NCBI GenBank assembly: GCA_934167965.1
Contig: CAKPMJ010000001.1
Coordinates: 186,001 to 250,000, forward strand
DNA: 64,000 bases
Source of the DNA: an uncultured Clostridia bacterium
GTDB lineage: Bacteria > Bacillota > Clostridia > TANB77 > CAG-508
Direction of reading: 5' to 3'
A program made the position numbers and the translations under genes. Below, one piece after another: positions 33,955-44,312 of the stretch. The notes below the pieces were generated by a model. It saw only the letters and a list, made by a program, of their open reading frames with translations, was not told the DNA's origin and ran no database searches. Position 1 is the first letter of the stretch, and each line of letters begins with the position of its first letter.

Positions 33955-34563
33955 AGCGTTTATGTTTTGATTCAATTCTTTTCTATATATTCTAAAATAT
34001 CCAATTATACTACAAATCTGCAATACATTTGCAAGTATTGCAAAACTTCCTAATACTATATCTGGAACTTTTGTAATAAAATTCAAATAACATATTGCAA
34101 TAGAAAAATCTAATACTACTGTTTTTACTTTTCCCATTATCGAAGAATGAGGATTATAGCCCTTTAGTTTTGAGTATGAATTTACAAACGAAATTATTAT
34201 TTCTAAAGCCAAAATACCTATAATCCATTTTGTATAATAAAATACTAATGGAAATGCTAATGTTAATACAAAAAGCTTATCACATATTGCATCTAACAAA
34301 GCTCCAAATTCACTTTGAGCATTATATCTTCTTGCATACCATCCATCAAAGCTATCTGTTAATGCACATAATGCAATTAGTGCAAATGCTAAATATAACT
34401 TTTGACAAATAACTGCTGGTATTATTGTTATAGGCGCTAATATTCCTCTTATTAATGTTAACATATTTGGAATTTGCTTTTTTCTCTTTTCTTTATCTTT
34501 TCCAAATAAATCACTTAATACTTGTTTTATATTCTCTTTAAAATATTCCCAAAATTCTTTCAT
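33949..34563 (-). CDS. CDP-alcohol phosphatidyltransferase (PgsA-like)
   Basis: 204 residues with about five helices. The family motif D-G-x2-A-R-x8-G-x3-D-x3-D is exact in DGWYARRYNAQSEFGALLDA plus ICD. It most likely makes phosphatidylglycerol phosphate from CDP-diacylglycerol and glycerol-3-phosphate. The ATG chosen has AGGAG 5 bases upstream; the earlier in-frame ATG reads through that site. It is the last gene after sufU, 41 bases away, and shares the terminator. Confidence 0.85.
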   Translation of the reverse strand: MKEFWEYFKENIKQVLSDLFGKDKEKRKKQIPNMLTLIRGILAPITIIPAVICQKLYLAFALIALCALTDSFDGWYARRYNAQSEFGALLDAICDKLFVLTLAFPLVFYYTKWIIGILALEIIISFVNSYSKLKGYNPHSSIMGKVKTVVLDFSIAICYLNFITKVPDIVLGSFAILANVLQICSIIGYFRIYRKELNQNINAG

Positions 34564-34604
34564 ACTCTCTCCTATTTTCATCTATATTACATATGTTAGT
34601 ATAA

Positions 34605-35033
34605 TTATTCATTTAGCATATCTTCTATAGTATGCCAAGCCAAAAGAGCACACTTAACTCTAGCTGGCATATTTGAAACATTTCTAAACGCAATAGCATC
34701 TTCTAATTTTTCTAGTTCCGCTTCATCTGTAATTTCTCTTTTAATCATCTCTATAAATGTTTTTATAATATCTTTTGCCTCTGCAATAGTTTTCCCTTTT
34801 AAGACATCTATCATTATAGAAGTAGATGCTTGTGAAATTGCACACCCATGACCAGTAAAAGCCATATCTTCAATTATATCTCCATTTAATTTAATTTGCA
34901 ACTCAATTTCATCTCCGCAATTTGGATTATGGCCTTTTTCAGAACAAGTACAATCATCTAATTTTCTTTTATTATATGAATTCATACTGTGTTCCATTAT
35001 TAAATCATTATATACATCAGTTAAATCTTCCAT
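34605..35033 (-). CDS. sufU: SufU-type iron-sulfur assembly protein
   Basis: 142 residues of the NifU-N/IscU fold. The zinc/cluster cysteines are in NPNCGDEIELQIKLN, TGHGCAISQAS and PARVKCALLAW; the insert between the first two conserved regions is of SufU type. SufU accepts persulfide sulfur from SufS. An extra pair CTC at residues 28-30 is not typical. It lies 12 bases after sufS. Confidence 0.92.
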   Translation of the reverse strand: MEDLTDVYNDLIMEHSMNSYNKRKLDDCTCSEKGHNPNCGDEIELQIKLNGDIIEDMAFTGHGCAISQASTSIMIDVLKGKTIAEAKDIIKTFIEMIKREITDEAELEKLEDAIAFRNVSNMPARVKCALLAWHTIEDMLNE

Positions 35034-35045
35034 CTTATAACCTTT

Positions 35046-36265
<1,220 letters not shown>

Positions 36266-36266
<1 letters not shown>

Positions 36267-37324
36267 TAATCTAATCTCCTATCAATTTCTTCAATTATTT
36301 CTTCTTTTAAAGACTCAATACCAATGTTTTCTAAAATATTATTAAACTTAGTTTTAATTATAAGTTTCATTGCTTCTTTATAACTAAATCCTCTACTCAT
36401 AATATAGAATAATGCTTTTTCATCAACTTTTCCTGCAGCACTCGAATGGTTTCCATCTACATCTTCTTCACTACATAAAAGCATAGGAAGTGCTTTTGAT
36501 CTAGCATTCTTCGAAAGTAGCATGCAAAATTCATTTTCATCTCCTGTTGCTTTCTTAGCTCCTTTTTTAAAGTCTATTGTTCCTTTAAAATGCTTTTCTG
36601 CTCTATCATTTAATGCTCCTTGAATTTCCATGTTTATATTTGATTTTTCGCCACGCAATTCTGCGATATAATTATAATCAAATAGTTGTTCGTCTTTTCC
36701 TGTATATATTGTATTTATTGTATTGTCCGCTTCTTTTCCTATTAAATTCGAATAATAATTTACAATAGTTCTTTCTCCGCCAAAATCTATTGTCGTAAAT
36801 TTTGATCTAGCATTATCTTCAATTTCATTATCAATACTTAAAAAATTGTTCGAACTACTATTTATCATATTTATAACAACTATATTTATATTTGATTCTT
36901 TTTTTGATATTAATTTAATAAATCCATTATGATAATTTGCACTTTCATCATCTGACTTATATTTTATTACAATATTAGCTTTTGAATTTTCTTTTGCTAT
37001 TATTTGTATATTCTCAACTAAATTTGTATTTTCTTCATTAAAATCAAAATCTAAGTAAATAACATCTTCTACTTTATCTGTTATCAACAATTTAATTTTT
37101 TTGTTTGATTCCTGCATTATTTGGTTTTTAAAGGTATTTCCTAAACCATAAGTCATATCATAATTATCAATATTGTCTGTTATTTCTATATATGATGTAT
37201 CTCCTGTTATTGTCATATTATCAAATTCTTCTATTTTGTTTGGTATTATTATATCTGAAATTTTTATATTATTTATCCCAAATATCTTCGAAGTTCTAAC
37301 AGGCGTTTCATTTATTTTTAACAT
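36266..37324 (-). CDS. sufD: Fe-S assembly scaffold component SufD
   Basis: 352 residues, shorter than many SufD proteins but with the conserved C-terminal beta-helix region (FKGTIDFKKGAKKATGDENE) and the DVDGNHSSAAGKVDEKALFY / IMSRGFSYKEAMKLII signature shared with SufB. Part of the SufBCD complex that builds Fe-S clusters. Confidence 0.9.
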
Positions 37325-37338
37325 TTTATTTATCCTTT

Positions 37339-38730
37339 CTATACTTGTCCTTCAATTTCTAAATTTATCAAATTGTTCATCTCTACTGCATATTCTACAG
37401 GAAGTTCTTTAGAAATAGGATATGCAAAACCTCTAACTATCATAGCTTTTGCATCTTCTTCTGAAATTCCTCTAGACATAAGGTAAAATATTGTCTTATC
37501 ACTAATTTTACCTATTTTGGCTTCATGTGAAAATTCAATCTCATCATTTCTAATATCATTTACTGGTATTGTATCTGATCTAGAAATATCATCTAGCATT
37601 AAAGATTCACAAGATACACTACATTTTGAATTTGTTGCATTAGGCATTATTTGTGTTAATGCTCTATAAGTGCAAACTCCACCATTTTTTGAAAGTGATT
37701 TTGCATTTACCACTGATGATGTATTTGGCGCATTATGAATTACTTTAAATCCTGTATCTAGGTTTTGTCCTTTCCCCGCAAATGATATTCCTGTATATTC
37801 TGTTTTTGCTCCTTCTCCATTTAAAATACTTAATGGATAAAGCATTGATACTTTTGATCCAAATGATCCAGACACCCAATCTACTTGTGCATTCTTTCCT
37901 ACTATTGCTTTTTTTGTATTTAAGTTTAGCATGTTTTTTGACCAATTTTCTATTGTAGAATATCTTAAATAACTGTTGTCTTTTACATATAATTCTACAC
38001 ATCCAGCATGTAGATTTACTTTATTATATTTTGGCGCAGAACATCCTTCAATAAAATGTAAACTTGCTCCTTCATCTACTATAATTAAAGTGTGTTCAAA
38101 TTGTCCTGATTCTGGTGAATTTAATCTAAAATATGATTGAAGCGGAATGTCCACTTTTACTCCTTTCGGTACATATACAAAAGATCCTCCTGACCACACA
38201 GCTCCATGTAATGCTACAAATTTATGATCATTTGCAGGTACACATTTCATAAAATGTTCTTTTACAATCTCTGGATATTCTTTTACTGCTGTTTCCATGT
38301 CTGTATATATTACACCCTGCTTTACTAAATCTTCTTTTATGCTGTGATATACGACTTCTGAATCATATTGTGCTCCTACTCCTGAAAGTGATCTTTTTTC
38401 TGCTTCTGGTATACCTAATTTATCAAATGTATTTTTTATGTCTTCAGGCACATCATCCCAATTATTATTTAATTTTGATTTTGGCCTAACATATGTTGCA
38501 ATTTCTTCCATGTTTAATTCTGATAAATCTGGTCCCCAAGTAGGAAGTTCTAATTGATTATATATTTCTAATGATTTTAATCTTATTTCTTTCATCCATT
38601 CTGGTTCATTTTTTTGTTTTGAAATTTCCTCTATAATTTCTCTTGTTATTCCTTTTTGAATTTTAAAATCATAATCATCTTTGTTCTTTATGTCATAGAC
38701 TCCTCTATCTATTTCCTCTATATTTTTCAT
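37339..38730 (-). CDS. sufB: Fe-S assembly scaffold component SufB
   Basis: 463 residues from the ATG chosen here (MKNIEEIDRGVYDIKN), which has AAAGGA upstream; an earlier in-frame start would add 20 unconserved residues. Conserved features: YDSEVVYHSIKEDLVKQGVI, VPKGVKVDIPLQSYFR, FEHTLIIVDEGA, EGCSAP, the beta-helix, and SRSDTIPVNDIRNDEIEFSH with YLMSRGISEEDAKAMIVRGF. Core of the SufBCD scaffold. Confidence 0.94.
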   Translation of the reverse strand: MKNIEEIDRGVYDIKNKDDYDFKIQKGITREIIEEISKQKNEPEWMKEIRLKSLEIYNQLELPTWGPDLSELNMEEIATYVRPKSKLNNNWDDVPEDIKNTFDKLGIPEAEKRSLSGVGAQYDSEVVYHSIKEDLVKQGVIYTDMETAVKEYPEIVKEHFMKCVPANDHKFVALHGAVWSGGSFVYVPKGVKVDIPLQSYFRLNSPESGQFEHTLIIVDEGASLHFIEGCSAPKYNKVNLHAGCVELYVKDNSYLRYSTIENWSKNMLNLNTKKAIVGKNAQVDWVSGSFGSKVSMLYPLSILNGEGAKTEYTGISFAGKGQNLDTGFKVIHNAPNTSSVVNAKSLSKNGGVCTYRALTQIMPNATNSKCSVSCESLMLDDISRSDTIPVNDIRNDEIEFSHEAKIGKISDKTIFYLMSRGISEEDAKAMIVRGFAYPISKELPVEYAVEMNNLINLEIEGQV

Positions 38731-38774
38731 TATTAGTTTAGTTCCTTTCTTTAAAGCATAACTAGTTGGAAAAG

Positions 38775-38878
38775 AATTAAATTTTGACAAGGAAAATTTT
38801 ATTTAAAAGGCAAGGGCGCATACTTTGTGTATGTAACCGCGTTTTAAATAAAAATTGACGCAGTTCAAAATTGTAATT
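38775..38878. repeat. Large imperfect inverted repeat with GC-rich core between sufC and sufB
   Basis: Nested arms pair across the gap: AATTAAATTTTGA with TTCAAAATTGTAATT, ATTTTATTTAAAA with TTTTAAATAAAAAT, and GCATAC with GTATGT around TTTGT. The core (CAAGGGCGC and ACCGCG) is unusually G+C-rich for this DNA. No T run follows on the transcribed strand, so it is not a simple terminator. It may be an mRNA structure that tunes sufC against sufBDSU, or a miniature mobile palindrome. Confidence 0.6.
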
Positions 38879-38888
38879 ATTTTTCAAC

Positions 38889-39632
38889 TTACTCCTCTAT
38901 TTTATAATCTTTATATCCTTCTTCTTCAATAACCTTAGCAAGTTCTCCTGTGCTTGTCTTAACTATCTTTCCATTGACTAAAATATGAACATAATCTACT
39001 TTTAGTTCACTTAATATTTTTGTTCCATGTGTTATAATCAATACTCCATTATCCTGATTTGCGAACATCTTTATTCCTTTTGATACTGTTTTTATTGCAT
39101 CAACATCAAGTCCTGAATCTGTTTCATCCAAAATCGCTAATTTAGGATTTAATGTAAGCATTTGAAGTATTTCATTTTTCTTTTTTTCTCCACCAGAAAA
39201 ACCTACATTTAAGTTTCTTGTTGCATAAGCTGTATTCATATTTAATTCTTTCATATTTTCTTCTAATTCTTGTTTAAATTTAAATACTTTAACTGGTTCA
39301 CCTGTTGTTTTATTTTTAGCATATTTTAAGAAATTGATAACTGATATACCTGGTATTTCTTCAGGAGATTGAAAAGACATAAATACACCTTTTCTTGCTA
39401 TTTCATCTGTTTTTAAATTTGTAATATCTTCTCCGTCCAATTTTATTTCTCCACTTGTTTTTGTATATACTGGGTTATTTAATATTACATTTGCAAGTGT
39501 TGATTTTCCTGCACCATTTGGCCCCATTATAACATGAATTTCTCCTTTATTTATTTCTAAATCTAATCCATTTAATATTTCTTTTTCTCCTACTCTCGTA
39601 CATAAGTTTTTAATTTCTAATAATTTTGTCAT
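38889..39632 (-). CDS. sufC: SufC ATPase of the Suf scaffold
   Basis: 247 residues. Walker A GPNGAGKSTLAN, signature VGFSGGEKKKNEILQ and Walker B AILDETDSGLDVDAI have the exact SufC form. The ATG (MTKLLEIKNL) has AGGAGG 10 bases upstream; the in-frame start seven codons earlier was rejected. It directly follows the DtxR-like gene, forming the order regulator-sufC-B-D-S-U. Confidence 0.95.
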   Translation of the reverse strand: MTKLLEIKNLCTRVGEKEILNGLDLEINKGEIHVIMGPNGAGKSTLANVILNNPVYTKTSGEIKLDGEDITNLKTDEIARKGVFMSFQSPEEIPGISVINFLKYAKNKTTGEPVKVFKFKQELEENMKELNMNTAYATRNLNVGFSGGEKKKNEILQMLTLNPKLAILDETDSGLDVDAIKTVSKGIKMFANQDNGVLIITHGTKILSELKVDYVHILVNGKIVKTSTGELAKVIEEEGYKDYKIEE

Positions 39633-39633
39633 T

Positions 39634-40074
39634 TTATTTTTTCCTCCTAACACATTCTATACATTTTACATTACTTATATCATATCCGCAGTCTAAGCTA
39701 TATAAGCCTAATTCTTTGTGCAAATATTTTGCTAGCTTATTTAATGTTTCATCTTCCATTACAGCCTTCATTTTTTGTGCTTCTTGCTCTGCACTTTGCT
39801 GGTCTAATTCTAGTATTTCTGTTAAAAAAACATATACTATATCATAAGCCTCCAATATTTTTTTAGCAAGGTTTATACCTTCTTCTGTTAATTTAATTTG
39901 TCCATAAGCCTCATAATTTATTAACCCTTCTTCATTTAAATGTTTTAGTGATTTATTTACACTAGGCTTACTACATTTCATTTTCATGGCAATATCCGTT
40001 ACCCTTGGTTCTTTGCCTTGTTGTTTTAATATATAAATATTTTTTAAATATTCTTCTAGTGATTTTGATATCAT
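39634..40074 (-). CDS. DtxR/MntR-fold regulator leading the suf operon, lacking metal ligands
   Basis: 146 residues, MntR length with no SH3/FeoA domain. The winged helix is standard (YLKNIYILKQ, VTDIAMKMKCSKPSVNKSL, LTEEGINLAKKI). The metal residues are not: positions matching D8, E11 and H77 of MntR are E8, K11 and Y77, and the canonical A-C-K-M-E-H-V motif reads A-Q-K-M-K-A-V (residues 99-105). The tail has C129-X8-C138-X2-C141 (LDCGYDISNVKCIECV). I infer a sensor of Fe-S status or redox rather than free Mn/Fe. The gene has its own promoter and palindromic operator, and its stop codon lies just before the sufC start. The ATG follows AAAGGAG. Confidence 0.85.
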   Translation of the reverse strand: MISKSLEEYLKNIYILKQQGKEPRVTDIAMKMKCSKPSVNKSLKHLNEEGLINYEAYGQIKLTEEGINLAKKILEAYDIVYVFLTEILELDQQSAEQEAQKMKAVMEDETLNKLAKYLHKELGLYSLDCGYDISNVKCIECVRRKK

Positions 40075-40091
40075 TTTTACTGTTCTCCTTT

Positions 40092-40109
40092 TGTTAACTT
40101 CGGTTAACA
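40092..40109. promoter_or_regulatory. Perfect palindromic operator at the dtxR-like/suf promoter
   Basis: TGTTAAC-TTCG-GTTAACA, a perfect 7+7 inverted repeat with 4-base spacer, directly abutting the -10 box (one base overlap) and covering the start-site region. Its symmetry suits a dimeric winged-helix protein, most simply the DtxR-like product itself. Confidence 0.7.
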
Positions 40110-40137
40110 TTATACTACATAAAAAGGAGCTTGTCAA
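40109..40137 (-). promoter_or_regulatory. Strong sigma-A promoter of the suf operon
   Basis: Minus strand TTGACA, 17-base spacer, TATAAT: full consensus. The -35 box lies in the loop of the preceding gene's terminator. Confidence 0.85.
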
Positions 40138-40157
40138 TTAATTTGCCCCTTTTTTTG
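40121..40157 (-). terminator. Terminator of the prepilin-like gene, interlaced with the suf promoter
   Basis: On the minus strand AAAAAGGGGC and GCTCCTTTTT pair (one G-U) right after the stop codon; the loop holds the TTGACA of the suf promoter. Confidence 0.7.
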
Positions 40158-41843
40158 CTATTTTATTATATTATAACTTCCATCCTCTTGTCTTTCTAAT
40201 TCGATATCTGTTTTCAGAGAGACTACCGGGCGAACACCTCTTAAACTATTTCCAACATCTCCATACGAATAATACATAGTAAATGTATACACACTTCCAT
40301 CATCAGCCTTCACATAATACAGACCATATAAAGTATGTGCTGATCTAGTATATATATATGAAGAAGCAAGTGAATAGTTTACTTTTGAACCTGCTTTATC
40401 TAAAAATAATGTTTTATATTCGTCACTTGTTGTGTTTAATCCTTTACAGATTCCTGTCGTGTCACTATCTGTTGTTAATGTATATGGATAATACCAATAT
40501 CTCGTATTTGTTAATGTTGTTATTTCTTTTGGATTTGTTGTATCTTGTATTGAACTCTTCCATTTTTTACTTGCAAAATCATACCAATTAAATCCATATG
40601 TTATATACCTAGCGTGATCTCCCCCTCCTTGTTTTCCATTACTTGCAGTAAAAGCTATCTTACCAACTGTCGATGTCCACGAATATGTTGTTTGGTCTTC
40701 ATACTGAAACGGTTCTTTTTCATCTTCAGATCCAAATTTTATTCCATTTCCCTTTTGGTTTGGATCATAGACTCCAACATTATTAGGATTATATCCCGTT
40801 ATTTTATTTACATCATCTACATTTACACTTCTTGCTCCTGTTGCTCCATATCCACTTCCAAATACACTACATACTTTATTTAATTCTTGTTCTCCATATA
40901 CATATCCTGCTATTCCCCTTAGGTTAAAATCTTTATTTTCTATTGTTTTTACTGGATCAGCCGATATTATGAGTAGTTCCCCTGTTTCTTCATCAGCTCC
41001 TATTACTCTCCATCCATTTGTTTGGGATTTATTGCTAAATGTCTGGTCTGAAGCTCCATTTCCCTCCGTTAATGTTTTTTCACTTGATTTATAGGATGCT
41101 GTATCTGTTGGGCTTCCTGCATCTGATGTTATTGTTTTTTCAACTATTGTTTTGCCATCTACATCTGTCGCTGCCGCATTATAATTTATATATGTCCCTA
41201 TGGGTAATTCTATTTTTTTATTTGTTATTATCGTTTTTCTTCCATTGCTATCTTTTTTATATTCCCAATTCATTATAACATCTGAACTTAATTTAATATC
41301 TCTAACATTCAAGTTGTAGCAATAGTACATATAATCTTCTGTATATATTCCTTTTGGATAATAAATTTGATGTGTAGTTTTATTTATAATATAAACATCT
41401 TGTATATTAGTTGAAATATTATCTGCTGATTCTTTTGCACTATTATAATCAGAGTTGTATCCATAATTTAATGTAAGTCCACTTAATTTTTCTAAATCAA
41501 TTATATAATATGAATCATCATCATTAGGATTTATTGTTGTATTATTGTCATCTGTAGAATTATTTAATTCCACGCCATTAGAAGATTTATTTGTATCTAG
41601 TAACGCTATAAGTTCTTCCTTATTGCAATATTGTTTTGATAAAACAGGAATATCACCATATTCTATATAATATTTACTTATTTTATTATTTAAATTATCT
41701 ATATCAGAATATAATTTATCCCTTTTCTGTGTATTTATATGTGTATTAGATGAACGTATAATCACACTGCTAAGTATGATCATAACAATAATTGTTATAG
41801 TCAAAGCTATCAATGTAACACCTTTTTCATTTTTCAAATACAT
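40158..41843 (-). CDS. Large secreted prepilin-like protein
   Basis: 561 residues. The N-terminus NEKGVTLIALTITIIVMIIL has the type IV prepilin form: cleavage after Gly and a hydrophobic helix, but with no Glu at +5. A coiled stalk (~30-60) and a long outside region follow; it ends with a domain containing GNSLRGVRPVVSLKTDIELE, a motif common in large surface proteins of gut Clostridia. No pilus assembly genes are nearby, so it is an orphan pseudopilin-like surface protein of unknown role. It lies 19 bases after the LonB-like gene. Confidence 0.7.
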   Translation of the reverse strand: MYLKNEKGVTLIALTITIIVMIILSSVIIRSSNTHINTQKRDKLYSDIDNLNNKISKYYIEYGDIPVLSKQYCNKEELIALLDTNKSSNGVELNNSTDDNNTTINPNDDDSYYIIDLEKLSGLTLNYGYNSDYNSAKESADNISTNIQDVYIINKTTHQIYYPKGIYTEDYMYYCYNLNVRDIKLSSDVIMNWEYKKDSNGRKTIITNKKIELPIGTYINYNAAATDVDGKTIVEKTITSDAGSPTDTASYKSSEKTLTEGNGASDQTFSNKSQTNGWRVIGADEETGELLIISADPVKTIENKDFNLRGIAGYVYGEQELNKVCSVFGSGYGATGARSVNVDDVNKITGYNPNNVGVYDPNQKGNGIKFGSEDEKEPFQYEDQTTYSWTSTVGKIAFTASNGKQGGGDHARYITYGFNWYDFASKKWKSSIQDTTNPKEITTLTNTRYWYYPYTLTTDSDTTGICKGLNTTSDEYKTLFLDKAGSKVNYSLASSYIYTRSAHTLYGLYYVKADDGSVYTFTMYYSYGDVGNSLRGVRPVVSLKTDIELERQEDGSYNIIK

Positions 41844-41862
41844 TTTTTATTCCTTTCAATAA

Positions 41863-44250
41863 TTATTGTTGTTTTTCACTAATTTCTGCATATTTCTTTA
41901 ATTTTTCATATACTAAATAATTTATGGTACCCTGTGGAAATTTACCATTTTTATCTTTTTTTCCTGCTGGAACTCCTGTTAAAACTTCTATTCCTTCATC
42001 TACATTTGATATAGCATAAATAGTAAATAAACCATTTCTAACACTATCCACAACTTCATCTGCTAATTGAAGATTTTTTACATTCTGTATTGGAATCATA
42101 ACTCCATGACTTCCATCTAATCCTCTCATTTTGCATATCTGGTAAAATCCTTCTATTTTTTCATTAACTCCACCAATTGGCTGAATTTGTCCTTTTTGGT
42201 TAACCGAACCTGTAACTGCAATAGATTGGTTTATTGGTATTTCTGACAAACTTGAGAGTAATCCATATAGTTCTGTACTTGATGCACTATCTCCATCTAC
42301 TCCATTATATAGCTGTTCAAAACATATACTTGCTGTCATGCTAAGTGGTATATCTTGAGCAAATCTTTCTCCTAAAAATCCTGAAAGAATCAATACACCC
42401 TTTGAATGTGTAGATCCAGACATTTTTACTTCTCTTTCTATATTTATTATACCATTTTTTCCTGTATATGTGTTTACCGTTATTTTAGCTGGCTTTCCAA
42501 AAGTATAATCTCCAATAGTCATGACTGTAAGTCCATTTAATTCTCCAACTTTTTGACCTGATGTACTAATTAACAGACTATCATCTTTTATCATTTGTGT
42601 ATATCTTTCATCATATTTTTTAATTCTTTCTTTTCTCTCTCGTAATGCTTTTTCTATAAAATTCTCTGTTATCAATTTCGATTTTGCCATTTTTGTCCAA
42701 GTAGCAGCTTCACCTATTATTATAAATAGATCATTAAATAGCGTGGATAATTTCGATTGATCTCCTGCCATCCTTGATGAATATTCTATAACTCTAGCCA
42801 TTGCATATTTGTCCAATTGTGGTAAATCCTCTTTTTCACAATAGTCATGTATAATCATTGCTAATTTATTTACATTTTCTTCATTTATAGGTGCTTCATC
42901 TTCCCATTCTACTTTAATTTTAAATAATTGTCTAAATTCTTCATCCATTGAAAGTAAAGCATAATATATCTGTGCATCTCCTACAAGAATAACTTTTAAA
43001 TTAAGTGGTATTGGTTCTGGTTTTAATGATACCATTACCATTGATGAACGTTGATCTGCTGCATTTTCTATAGATAATTGTTTTATTCTTAATGCTTTTT
43101 TTAATGCCTCATAGCATTGTGGGTTTTGCATTAATTCCTTTGCTTGAAATACTATATATCCACCATTTGCTTGATGTAATAATCCTGGCTTTAACATTGT
43201 ATAATCTGTTTTTAATGCTCCATAATAATTCTCATATTCTAATTTTCCAAATATGTTATGATAAGTATAGTTAGAATCCATTATTACAGGTGCACCTTCT
43301 GTATTACTGTTGTCCACAAATAAATTTACTCTATAATTTAAGCATGGGTCAGGTTTTTGTTGTAGTGGATTTTGAAGTTGTTGCTGTTGCGGCTTATCTT
43401 CAGCTAAAAATACTGGTACATTTTTTAGTACATCTTTTTTTACATCATTTAAGAAATTATTAATTTTTTTGTTTCTTTTATATTTTGATTTTAAATAATT
43501 AATGTGTACATTAACTGTAAGTAGAGCAACATTTGATTGCCATTCTGATATTCTCTTGTCAGAACTTCTTTCAATTTCTTTGATTTGCCCTATTGCTTCC
43601 ATAATCATTTCCTGAACTACTGCAGATTTAGCTTCATATTCACTCTTTATAGCTTCTTCTAATTTTTCAAATTCTTCTTCTTTTAAAATCTTTCCATCCA
43701 ATACAGGCATCATATAGATTCCATTTTGTTCAGATTTTACATGGAATCCTAATTTCATAGTTTCTGTACTTAATGCATCCATTAATTTTTTTCTTTGTTC
43801 TTCGAAGTCTTTTTTTATCAATGCTTTTTCTTTTTCAAAATCATCATTGTTAAAAGTATTTTTGATGTCTTTTTTTATCTCTTTAATAAAGCCATCCATA
43901 CTATCTTTAAATTCTTTACCATGTCCAGCAGGCAATGATACTGCTATCGGTTCATTTGGATTTTGAAAGTTATATATATAACACCAGTCTTGTGGTACTT
44001 TTTTCTTTTTTGATATTTTTTCTAAGTAGTTTTTCGTATACATTGTTTTTCCTACGCCATTTGGGCCTTCTACATATAGATTATATCCTTTTGCTTCTAC
44101 GTTTATTCCAAACTCTAGAGCTTTTATTCCTCTATCTTGTCCAATTCCAGTTGCTACTGAGCCTAGGTTTTCTGTTGTTTCAAATTCAAACATATTAGGA
44201 TTACATATCATTTTTAAATTTCTATAATTTACTTCGTATTTCTTTTTCAT
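41863..44250 (-). CDS. LonB-like ATP-dependent protease
   Basis: 795 residues. The N-terminal P-loop is VEGPNGVGKTMYTKNY; a long helical insert follows (~150-260), then a second AAA-like part with the H/Q-rich LHQANGGYIVFQAKEL region and EDLPQLDKYAMARVIEY lid. The C-terminal Lon protease domain has the catalytic Ser in GVDGDSASSTELYGLLS and Lys in IGGVNEKIEGFYQICK. It is of the Lon-related family without the N-terminal substrate domain of LonA. The internal PQQQQLQNPLQQKP stretch is an odd low-complexity insert. Confidence 0.87.
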   Translation of the reverse strand: MKKKYEVNYRNLKMICNPNMFEFETTENLGSVATGIGQDRGIKALEFGINVEAKGYNLYVEGPNGVGKTMYTKNYLEKISKKKKVPQDWCYIYNFQNPNEPIAVSLPAGHGKEFKDSMDGFIKEIKKDIKNTFNNDDFEKEKALIKKDFEEQRKKLMDALSTETMKLGFHVKSEQNGIYMMPVLDGKILKEEEFEKLEEAIKSEYEAKSAVVQEMIMEAIGQIKEIERSSDKRISEWQSNVALLTVNVHINYLKSKYKRNKKINNFLNDVKKDVLKNVPVFLAEDKPQQQQLQNPLQQKPDPCLNYRVNLFVDNSNTEGAPVIMDSNYTYHNIFGKLEYENYYGALKTDYTMLKPGLLHQANGGYIVFQAKELMQNPQCYEALKKALRIKQLSIENAADQRSSMVMVSLKPEPIPLNLKVILVGDAQIYYALLSMDEEFRQLFKIKVEWEDEAPINEENVNKLAMIIHDYCEKEDLPQLDKYAMARVIEYSSRMAGDQSKLSTLFNDLFIIIGEAATWTKMAKSKLITENFIEKALRERKERIKKYDERYTQMIKDDSLLISTSGQKVGELNGLTVMTIGDYTFGKPAKITVNTYTGKNGIINIEREVKMSGSTHSKGVLILSGFLGERFAQDIPLSMTASICFEQLYNGVDGDSASSTELYGLLSSLSEIPINQSIAVTGSVNQKGQIQPIGGVNEKIEGFYQICKMRGLDGSHGVMIPIQNVKNLQLADEVVDSVRNGLFTIYAISNVDEGIEVLTGVPAGKKDKNGKFPQGTINYLVYEKLKKYAEISEKQQ

Positions 44251-44277
44251 TCGTTACCTCCATTTTTCTTCATTTGT

Positions 44278-44306
44278 ATTATATACAAATTGATTTTTTT
44301 TATCAA
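44278..44306 (-). promoter_or_regulatory. Sigma-A promoter of the LonB-like gene
   Basis: Minus strand TTGATA, 17-base spacer, TATAAT, 27 bases before the start; no HrcA or CtsR box is visible. Confidence 0.7.
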
Positions 44307-44312
44307 GTAGTT

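Noticed and set aside
37745..38002. 85-residue minus-strand frame inside sufB
   Set aside because: Lies in another frame of a conserved gene; basic, low-complexity translation with no support.
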